Source: Tangfeifania sp.
Lineage (GTDB): Bacteria; Bacteroidota; Bacteroidia; Bacteroidales; Prolixibacteraceae
Assembly: GCA_018400515.1 (NCBI GenBank)
Contig: JAGYMR010000130.1
Span: forward strand, 1-7,522
Reading direction: 5' to 3'
Length of the DNA: 7,522 nt
Shown: positions 1 to 4,971 of the stretch, one piece after another
Layout of the letters: each line of letters begins with the position of its first letter
How positions within the stretch are numbered: position 1 is the stretch's first letter
Notes under the pieces: generated by a model
Databases searched by the model: none
Told to the model about the DNA's origin: nothing
What the model saw: only the letters and a program-made list of their open reading frames with translations
Position numbers and translations under genes: made by a program

Positions 1-261
1 CCGGGTGGGAGAACATACGGTGCAGTTCGCATAAAAATTGGTGAAAGTCATTCCCTTTTCAAACAAAGCGTCAATGTGGGGGGTACGAATGTCCCGGCCC
101 CCATTCACCGACAGGTCCCCATACCCAAGATCGTCTACCAGAATAACCAGAATGTTGGGTTGGGAATCAGATGAAGGAGTAGCGGCAGCAGAAAAATTTG
201 CTCCTAAAAAAGTGGAAAGGCCGGCCAAACAGAAAATCTTTTTCGAAATATTTAACATCAT
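1..261 (-). CDS. Sulfatase (S1 formylglycine type), N-terminal part, cut by window edge
   Basis: This is the first 87 codons of an exported sulfatase that would hydrolyse sulfate esters, probably on glycans, in the periplasm. Residues 1-28 look like a Sec signal peptide: Lys-Lys, a hydrophobic stretch, then Ala-rich FSAAA as a plausible signal peptidase I site. The mature part opens with the family's N-terminal strand, PNILVILVDDLGYGD (residues 35-49), whose Asp43-Asp44 are expected calcium ligands. TPHIDALFEKGMTFTNFYAN follows at 60-79. The last five residues, 83-87, are CSPTR, the C-x-P-x-R sulfatase signature in which Cys83 is converted to formylglycine. The rest of the gene lies left of the window. 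Two ATGs in tandem (261 and 258) are both possible starts. The gene is divergent from folE. The specific substrate cannot be told from this part. Identity as a sulfatase is very sure. Confidence 0.95.
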   Translation of the reverse strand, partial: MMLNISKKIFCLAGLSTFLGANFSAAATPSSDSQPNILVILVDDLGYGDLSVNGGRDIRTPHIDALFEKGMTFTNFYANCTVCSPTR

Positions 262-348
262 TTAACGAATTGGTTTTTTTCATAAAATTAAAGAAAATCT
301 CTTTGAAGGCGAATTTTTTGTTCGATTATTTTCAGCTCTTAGTTGTTC

Positions 349-383
349 GTTGTTTGTTGTTTAAGTATTTGTTGTTTGTTGTT
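349..383. repeat. Short direct repeat GTTGTTTGTTGTT, two copies
   Basis: GTTGTTTGTTGTT occurs exactly at 349-361 and 371-383, a 22-base period, preceded by a degenerate partial copy GTTGTTC at 342-348. It may be simple-sequence slippage or a pair of binding sites; the sequence alone does not decide. Confidence 0.7.
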
Positions 384-393
384 AAACAAATAC
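365..393. promoter_or_regulatory. Perfect 9-bp inverted repeat, possible operator
   Basis: GTATTTGTT (365-373) and AACAAATAC (385-393) are exact reverse complements separated by 11 bases, with a centre-to-centre distance of 20 bases, about two helical turns. Such spacing suits a dimeric DNA-binding protein. It lies between the divergent sulfatase and folE genes. The A/T-rich, low-complexity context makes chance possible. The role is inferred. Confidence 0.35.
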
Positions 394-586
394 ATCCGTG
401 GGCTGTTACAATAGGAACAAATAAAAAACCTGAAGGCGGTTTGTTTTTGCCGTTTTCACCAGGGATATTTTTTTGGAAACAGGAAAACTGGAAAAAATGA
501 AACGGGCATGCCAAAAAATTGGGAATAATGATACGTTTTTCAATCGGGCAAGTTTCGTTTCAAAACTTAAAAAAAATGATAAACAC

Positions 587-1312
587 ATGAAAGACGAATT
601 GATTCTTAAAAATCTGAACGGAAACGGAAAACTGAACGGGGAACGTCCGTTTCAACAACATAGTGCCGCTTCTTTTGAAATACTTGGTGACAATCATATA
701 GGTACATCCGCGGAAACGCCCATGCGACCCGATGCTTTTGAAACCAGCGATTTGGAAAAGATGGCGGTTATTGAAGGCCAATTCCGCGAGATTATGGAAA
801 CGATGGGGCTGGATCTGACCGATGACAGCCTCCGTGGAACGCCGCACCGGGTGGCTAAAATGTTTATTCAGGAGATATTTTACGGTTTAAATCCCGAAAA
901 CAAACCCCAAATCTCGGTTTTTGAAAACAAGTTTAAATACAATGAAATGCTGGTTGAAAAGGATATTAATCTCAACTCCTTTTGTGAGCATCATTTTCTG
1001 CCAATCGTAGGGAAGGCTCATGTAGGGTATATTTCCAGCGGGCAGGTAATTGGACTGAGCAAGATCAACCGCATTGTCGATTATTTTGGGCGCCGGCCAC
1101 AGGTTCAGGAGCGTCTGACGGTGCAGATTGCGCGGGAATTAAAGAAGGTTTTGAAAACTGAAGATGTGGCGGTAGTCATCGACGCCAAGCACATGTGTGT
1201 TTCCTGCAGGGGCATTCAGGATGAAAGCAGCACTACCGTTACGGCGGAATACGGAGGACAGTTCAGGGACAAATCGGTGCGCAGGGAGTTTTTAAAATAT
1301 GCCGGATTGTAA
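587..1312 (+). CDS. folE: GTP cyclohydrolase I
   Basis: FolE is the cytosolic enzyme that turns GTP into 7,8-dihydroneopterin triphosphate, the first step of tetrahydrofolate (and other pterin) synthesis. With the start at 587 it has 241 residues. Family landmarks in order are: MRPDAFE at 46-52; DDSLRGTPHRVAKM at 79-92; the zinc and catalytic segment CEHHFLP at 133-139 (Cys133 zinc ligand, His135/His136); GLSKINR at 156-162; RPQVQERLT at 170-178; and HMCVSCRGI at 202-210, whose Cys204 is the other conserved zinc cysteine. All catalytic elements seem intact. The first roughly 35 residues are an Asn/Lys-rich, poorly conserved extension before ILGDNHIGTS. I chose 587 because FolE-like sequence starts shortly after it and A-rich sequence precedes it; ATGs at 497 and 473 are in frame but unlikely. 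A 37-base convergent gap separates it from the oxidoreductase gene, with no convincing terminator. It appears monocistronic. Confidence 0.96.
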   Translation: MKDELILKNLNGNGKLNGERPFQQHSAASFEILGDNHIGTSAETPMRPDAFETSDLEKMAVIEGQFREIMETMGLDLTDDSLRGTPHRVAKMFIQEIFYGLNPENKPQISVFENKFKYNEMLVEKDINLNSFCEHHFLPIVGKAHVGYISSGQVIGLSKINRIVDYFGRRPQVQERLTVQIARELKKVLKTEDVAVVIDAKHMCVSCRGIQDESSTTVTAEYGGQFRDKSVRREFLKYAGL

Positions 1313-1349
1313 ACATTTGTTTTCCGGAGAAGATTGATTGCTCCTGCGA

Positions 1350-2495
1350 TCAGAACCTTCCGTCCATGTCGGTTCTTTCTTTTTCGGGGAACAGCGGAAA
1401 CTTTAACGGTTTATTGTCCCGGGCCGAACGGTAAACCGCGGTAAACAGTTCTACAGTCCGTCTTCCGAAGTGGCCCGTTACCATCGGTTCGTGGCCGTTT
1501 TTTATAGCATTCAGGAAATCTGCGATTTGCCTTTCCATGTAATAAACGGTGGGATTGACGGAGTTAAAAAATGCCGCATCTTCTTTCACCCATTTTTTCA
1601 GTTTTTTCTCTTCCTCGGAGATGGTCCACAGGTCATTGACCGGTGGTTCAAGGATATTCGACATTCCCGCCACGAACATGGCCCCGCCATCGGTCTGGAC
1701 ACCTACCGATGCCCCGTTTTCCCCGTGCACATGTACTTTCCCGTAGATGCCGGGCTTCTGGGAATTACTTACAAGGATATTTCCGGCGCCGCCGTTTTTA
1801 AAACGGATAATGGCCAGGGCGGTGTCTTCCACTTCAATAAAGGGATGGTTCAGGTTCCCCCACCATCCGTAAACCTCTTCCACCTCTCCCATGAACCAGA
1901 GCAAAAGATCCAGCTGATGCGGGGCCTGATTGACAAGGACACCCCCTCCTTCCATTTGCCAGGTCCCCCTCCAGGCATCGGCGTCATAATACTCTTTATC
2001 GCGCCAGCCCAGCATCTGGATGGTGCCCAGTACCGGCCGGCCAATCTTTCCGGCATCAATGGCATCTTTCACTCTTTTTACAGGAGCATACCAGCGGCGC
2101 TGACTGACAACGCCGAGCCGGACCCCGGCATTTTCGCAGGTTTTGATCATGGCATCACAATCCCCGAGGGTGGAGGCCAGCGGTTTTTCCACCAACACAT
2201 GCGCCCCGGCCATTGCTGCTTCTTCTGCGGGCGACCGGTGAAAGGGATGCGGAGTGCATACAATGGCCAAATCAATTTTCTCTTTGGTTATCATCTCCCG
2301 GATATTCTCATAGGCTTTGGTGGCGTACTGCCGTGAAAAATTCGCTGCATTTTTTTCCGTACGGCTCCATACAGCTGCCAGACGGGCTTCGGGGAGGTTT
2401 TCTATTGCTTTTGCATGGAGGTGGGCCACCTTGCCACAACCAAGTAGTGCTAAGTTGAAATCTGCGGGAGCCGTCACATTCTTTTTATTGTCCAT
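1350..2495 (-). CDS. Gfo/Idh/MocA-family oxidoreductase
   Basis: This is a predicted NAD(P)-dependent dehydrogenase acting on a sugar, sugar acid or inositol-like substrate. No Tat signal is visible, so it is probably cytosolic. From the ATG at 2495 it has 381 residues. LALLGCGKVAHLHAKAI (about 15-31) is the Rossmann glycine motif. IVCTPHPFHR (78-87) and VEKPLA (102-107, with the conserved Lys104) complete the cofactor domain. GGGVLVNQAPHQLDLLLW (183-200) is the typical second-domain motif with the probable catalytic His193. The C-terminal part (about 320-360) shows the usual ADFLNAIKNG and GRRTVELFTAVYRSA helices. The frame extends up to an ATG at 2534, adding 13 residues that do not look conserved; I prefer 2495. 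It lies 63 bases downstream of the CPBP gene on the same strand, so co-transcription is likely. Substrate unknown; nearby sulfatase and glycosidase genes hint at carbohydrate catabolism. Confidence 0.93.
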   Translation of the reverse strand: MDNKKNVTAPADFNLALLGCGKVAHLHAKAIENLPEARLAAVWSRTEKNAANFSRQYATKAYENIREMITKEKIDLAIVCTPHPFHRSPAEEAAMAGAHVLVEKPLASTLGDCDAMIKTCENAGVRLGVVSQRRWYAPVKRVKDAIDAGKIGRPVLGTIQMLGWRDKEYYDADAWRGTWQMEGGGVLVNQAPHQLDLLLWFMGEVEEVYGWWGNLNHPFIEVEDTALAIIRFKNGGAGNILVSNSQKPGIYGKVHVHGENGASVGVQTDGGAMFVAGMSNILEPPVNDLWTISEEEKKLKKWVKEDAAFFNSVNPTVYYMERQIADFLNAIKNGHEPMVTGHFGRRTVELFTAVYRSARDNKPLKFPLFPEKERTDMDGRF

Positions 2496-2502
2496 ATCCG
2501 GG

Positions 2503-2529
2503 TATTTGTTAAAATGATTATTTGTTAAA
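2503..2529. repeat. 11-bp direct repeat TATTTGTTAAA upstream of the oxidoreductase
   Basis: TATTTGTTAAA occurs at 2503-2513 and 2519-2529, a 16-base period. On the gene's own strand it reads TTTAACAAATA twice, just before the preferred start at 2495. The copy at 2502-2510 also matches the GTATTTGTT arm of the inverted repeat in the sulfatase/folE region. It could be an operator or leader element, or chance in A/T-rich DNA. Confidence 0.4.
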
Positions 2530-2558
2530 TGCATTCAATCGGGAATCGTATTTTTGTT

Positions 2559-3197
2559 TTACAACCACTTTTCCATGTTTTGCCAGAAATGGGGGCCCAG
2601 TCCGGTCGAGAATACCAGGATACCCAAAATTCCATGCAAAATGGCGGTAAATAGTACACTTTTGGTTTTTTCGTAAAGCCAGCCCAGATAAATCCCGGCA
2701 ATGAAGCTCAGCAACAGGGAGAGCAGGCTGTAGTAAACAATGTGCACAAAGCTGAAGCTGACAGCACTGGCAAGCACCAGGAGATGCCTGTTGGTGAAAA
2801 GGGAGGCGTAACGCCTGAACAAAAAGGTCCGGTAAATGATCTCCTGGAGGGTGGCCGAAAAGAGGGGGTAAAAGAGCAGGATGATCAGCCATAAATGCGG
2901 GTTTTCCCGGGGCAGGTTGAAGAGGTTCTCCCTTTCAAATAAAAAGACGTATGCGGTCATGAAAAGACCGGCCAGCAGGGCAATGCCTGTGTTTTTCCAG
3001 AACATTCTCCCTGGGATGTTGAAGCGGATCAAAGACTTGAATTGAAAATCCTTGTTGAAGAGGAAATAAAGCAATAGCCCTCCTGAAACGGGCAGGAGCA
3101 GTGAAACAGGATGGATGACCACCGGATAAAAGAAAATTAACAGCGGAACCCCGAAAAAGAGGAGGGTGAATTCGATGCCAAGGTAGGTCTGCCGCAT
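2559..3197 (-). CDS. CPBP-family intramembrane protein (Abi/CAAX protease-like), variant active site
   Basis: A 212-residue polytopic inner-membrane protein of the CPBP (CAAX prenyl endopeptidase-like, Abi) superfamily. Hydrophobic segments lie at roughly 9-28, 30-47, 70-87, 101-117, 137-156, 157-175 and 181-199. The three superfamily motifs are present but altered. Motif 1 reads QEIIYR at 118-123, where EExxxR is usual, so Gln118 replaces the first Glu. Motif 2, FxxxH, is F148-H152. Motif 3 has His188 but Gly192 where HxxxN would put Asn. The variant combination, followed by VFSTGLG, resembles a CPBP subfamily I recall with QExxYR and HxxxG, but this is from memory. Peptidase activity is therefore uncertain and substrate unknown. 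A-rich sequence precedes the ATG at 3197. It is first in a likely two-gene unit with the oxidoreductase gene. Confidence 0.88.
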   Translation of the reverse strand: MRQTYLGIEFTLLFFGVPLLIFFYPVVIHPVSLLLPVSGGLLLYFLFNKDFQFKSLIRFNIPGRMFWKNTGIALLAGLFMTAYVFLFERENLFNLPRENPHLWLIILLFYPLFSATLQEIIYRTFLFRRYASLFTNRHLLVLASAVSFSFVHIVYYSLLSLLLSFIAGIYLGWLYEKTKSVLFTAILHGILGILVFSTGLGPHFWQNMEKWL

Positions 3198-3207
3198 TTT
3201 TATTTTT

Positions 3208-3236
3208 TTTGTCTTCAGGCAGGTTTTTTACTTTTG
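3208..3236 (+). promoter_or_regulatory. Predicted Bacteroidota-type promoter, rightward
   Basis: TTTG at 3208-3211 and TACTTTTG at 3229-3236 match the Bacteroidota -33 (TTTG) and -7 (TAnnTTTG) elements with a 17-base spacer, at the short end of the accepted range. Transcription would start near 3240 and run toward rtcB, about 250 bases away. It lies just upstream of the divergent CPBP gene. This is the only full TAnnTTTG match I found in the intergenic regions. Confidence 0.45.
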
Positions 3237-3238
3237 TA

Positions 3239-3376
3239 TTTCCGGGATTTTCCGGAAACCGGGATGCCTTCATTTGGAAATAAGGGAATGCCCCGCAGGG
3301 GAGTAACCCCCAGCCCAGCATTTTCGTTCCCCTATTGGGAAATAGTTCGTTTTTGTTAAAAATAGGGATTTTTTTT
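3239..3376 (+). ncRNA. Candidate structured leader or small RNA upstream of rtcB
   Basis: Between the predicted start site and a stem followed by a T-run lie about 138 bases with several possible hairpins. TTTCCGG (3239-3245) pairs perfectly with CCGGAAA (3252-3258). CCCC (3291-3294) pairs with GGGG (3298-3301), which can instead pair with CCCC at 3307-3310. TTCCC (3327-3331) pairs with GGGAA (3337-3341), or alternatively with GGGAA at 3284-3288 (offset by one base in places). No long ORF is present. It matches no RNA family I recognise (not SRP RNA, tmRNA or a known riboswitch). It could be an independent small RNA, an attenuating leader for rtcB, or an unremarkable spacer. The hairpins are seen; the function is inferred. 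Confidence 0.25.
3330..3376 (+). terminator. Possible rho-independent terminator or attenuator before rtcB
   Basis: CCCTATT (3330-3336) and AATAGGG (3361-3367) form a perfect 7-bp stem, followed by A and eight Ts (3369-3376), so the direction is rightward. The 24-base loop is long and only three pairs are G-C, which makes the stem weak. Because rtcB lies downstream with no stronger promoter visible in between, this could end a short RNA or act as an attenuator. Confidence 0.35.
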
Positions 3377-3397
3377 CAGGGTTTCAAAAAGGTAGCA

Positions 3398-3463
3398 ATG
3401 AATCGAGCATGTAAAATATATACAGCCTGGGGAATGATTACAATACATGCGCATTCCAAATGA
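3398..3463 (+). CDS. Possible 21-residue upstream ORF
   Basis: An ATG at 3398 is preceded at five bases by AAAGGT-like sequence (AAAAAGGTAGCA), one of the few Shine-Dalgarno-like sites in the window. It opens 21 codons (beginning MNRACKIY, ending HAHSK) and ends in TGA at 3461-3463. That stop overlaps an in-frame rtcB ATG at 3460 as ATGA, the layout of translational coupling. I recognise no family or membrane segment. A chance ORF is quite possible at this length. Confidence 0.2.
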   Translation: MNRACKIYTAWGMITIHAHSK

Positions 3464-3492
3464 TGCCTTTGAAAGTAAACAATTTTAATCGT

Positions 3493-4893
3493 ATGAAAAA
3501 GTTAAAATTGCGCGGAAAAGAGTTAAAACGGATAGGTTATACCAATAACCAGGGCATCTCCCTGGCCATAAAGCTTGTAAATCAACGGTGCAAGCGTGCG
3601 GAAAAGTCCGGCGTGCTGGAAAAACTGGAAAAATTGAACGCCGAACCGGAGAGTTATTTAAAAGACCCTGTTTTCAGTGATCTTGCCCGGTTTTTATCGG
3701 GAAAGCGAGCCGGAAAACCAAAGAAAAAGCCTGAACTGAAAAAAACGGCGCTTAGTTTTCAGATCTTTGGTGAAAAAAACATTGATTCTGAAGCCACTCA
3801 TCAAATGGAGATGGCTATGAAATTACCTGTATCGGTGAAGGGGGCCCTCATGGCAGATGCTCATGTGGGGTACGGCCTGCCGATCGGGGGGGTATTGGGG
3901 ACTTATAATGCAGTGATCCCCTATGGCGTGGGGATGGATATCGGCTGCCGGATGTGTCTTTCCGTTTTTTCTTCTTCCCCGGGAAAAGTGGAGGAAGAGC
4001 GGGGGCGCATAAAGAATGCTTTAATGAACCATACCCGGTTCGGACTTTCTGAATTTCCGGATGAGCGGGACCATGAGATTTTAGAGCGTCCCGAATTCCG
4101 GGAAATAAAATTTTTAAAATCGTTGCAAAAAAAATTTGTTGAACAGCTGGGGACTTCAGGTCATGGCAATCATTTTGTGGATGCGGGGATGGTCAGAATC
4201 GACCATTACTCGCCGCTGATTGACTTACAACCCGGACACTATTTTGCGATCCTGAGTCATTCCGGCTCCCGCAATTTTGGCGCCGAGATATGCAGGCATT
4301 ACACCCGGATAGCTAAAGAAAAGCTGGATCTTTCGGGGGAAGCTGCCCGGCTGGCCTGGCTCAACCTGGATACCGAAGAGGGGCAGGAATACTGGGCGGC
4401 TATGCAGCTGGCGGGCGATTATTCGCATGCCAATCACCGGATCATTCACCGCCGCCTGGCCCGGGCACTGGGGGAAAAACCGCTTGCCATCATCGAAAAT
4501 CATCATAATTTTGCATGGAAGGAGGAGCTCAATACCGGTGAAGAGCTTGTCATACACCGGAAAGGTGCAACACCAGCTGGTGTTAGGGATGTTGGCATTA
4601 TTCCCGGAACCATGGCCTCCCCGGCTTATATCGTTGTAGGAAAAGGCAACCCGGAATCCCTTTGTTCTGCAGCCCATGGAGCCGGCCGGCTCATGTCCCG
4701 CAATCAGGCAAAAAAAACGTTTTCCGAAAGGCAGCTGAAAGATTACCTGGAGGAGCAGGGGGTGGAGTTGCTGGGCGGGGGACCGGAAGAGTCGCCATTT
4801 GCCTATAAAGACATCAACGGCGTCATGGAGGCACAAAATGACCTGGTGGAGATCCTGGGGGTTTTTTATCCAAAGATTGTGCGGATGGAGTAG
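3493..4893 (+). CDS. rtcB: RNA-splicing ligase RtcB
   Basis: RtcB joins RNA 2',3'-cyclic phosphate (or 3'-phosphate) ends to 5'-hydroxyl ends using GTP and manganese, in RNA repair or tRNA healing. From the ATG at 3493 the protein has 466 residues, typical for the compact bacterial form, beginning MKKLKLRGKELKRIGYTNN. Active-site landmarks are all present: DAHVGYGLPIGG with Asp122 and His124; GVGMDIGCRMC with Cys152; GTSGHGNHFVDAG with His227; LSHSGSRNFG with His256; ENHHNFAW with His337/His338; and AAHGAGRLMSR with His395, the histidine expected to carry GMP. KIVRME closes the protein. The frame opens at an ATG at 3460, 11 residues earlier; I chose 3493 because family similarity starts there, though the 3460 start would be coupled to the small ORF. 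No archease, RtcA or RtcR gene is adjacent. The gene follows a possible attenuating leader. Confidence 0.96.
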   Translation: MKKLKLRGKELKRIGYTNNQGISLAIKLVNQRCKRAEKSGVLEKLEKLNAEPESYLKDPVFSDLARFLSGKRAGKPKKKPELKKTALSFQIFGEKNIDSEATHQMEMAMKLPVSVKGALMADAHVGYGLPIGGVLGTYNAVIPYGVGMDIGCRMCLSVFSSSPGKVEEERGRIKNALMNHTRFGLSEFPDERDHEILERPEFREIKFLKSLQKKFVEQLGTSGHGNHFVDAGMVRIDHYSPLIDLQPGHYFAILSHSGSRNFGAEICRHYTRIAKEKLDLSGEAARLAWLNLDTEEGQEYWAAMQLAGDYSHANHRIIHRRLARALGEKPLAIIENHHNFAWKEELNTGEELVIHRKGATPAGVRDVGIIPGTMASPAYIVVGKGNPESLCSAAHGAGRLMSRNQAKKTFSERQLKDYLEEQGVELLGGGPEESPFAYKDINGVMEAQNDLVEILGVFYPKIVRME

Positions 4894-4971
4894 GGACCGG
4901 GCTTATTGCTGAAACGCGCATGATTAATAACCACAAAAGAGAATGAATAAATGCCACAAAAATTAATCTAT

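Larger units (their letters stand above)
262..586. other. Divergent intergenic region, sulfatase / folE
   Basis: About 325 bases with no convincing gene. The region is A/T-rich and must hold the promoters for the sulfatase (leftward) and folE (rightward). I found no clear TAnnTTTG promoter element on either strand; the nearest on the plus strand is TACGTTTT at 532-539, which lacks the final G and has no matching upstream TTTG. The folE frame stays open back to 473, with ATGs at 473 and 497, but those 38 codons do not resemble FolE and are judged non-coding. Repeats in the middle are listed separately. Confidence 0.6.

Noticed and set aside
407..412. TACAAT as a sigma70-like -10 element for folE
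   Set aside because: Bacteroidota housekeeping promoters do not follow this consensus, and no suitable upstream element was found.
426..442. AAACC/GGTTT hairpin followed by GTTTTT, terminator-like on both strands
   Set aside because: The stem is only 5 bp with two G-C pairs, and it lies between divergent genes where no terminator is expected.
473..586. In-frame N-terminal extension of folE from an ATG at 473 or 497
   Set aside because: The 38 extra residues do not resemble FolE, and the ATG at 587 already precedes a non-conserved extension; an A-rich start context lies before 587.
1335..1352. TGATTG/CGATCA hairpin between convergent folE and the oxidoreductase gene
   Set aside because: It is a 6-bp stem with a G-U pair and no T-run on either side, and it overlaps the oxidoreductase stop codon; not convincing as a terminator.
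1470..2336. 288-codon plus-strand open frame opposite the oxidoreductase gene
   Set aside because: It is an antisense shadow of a gene with clear Gfo/Idh motifs; its translation is rich in Pro, Phe and His and shows no family likeness.
3464..3471. TGCCTTTG as a second promoter -7 element close to rtcB
   Set aside because: It differs from TAnnTTTG at the second base and has no TTTG at the proper distance upstream.
4225..4836. 203-codon minus-strand open frame inside rtcB
   Set aside because: It is antisense to highly conserved RtcB catalytic segments and has no family features.
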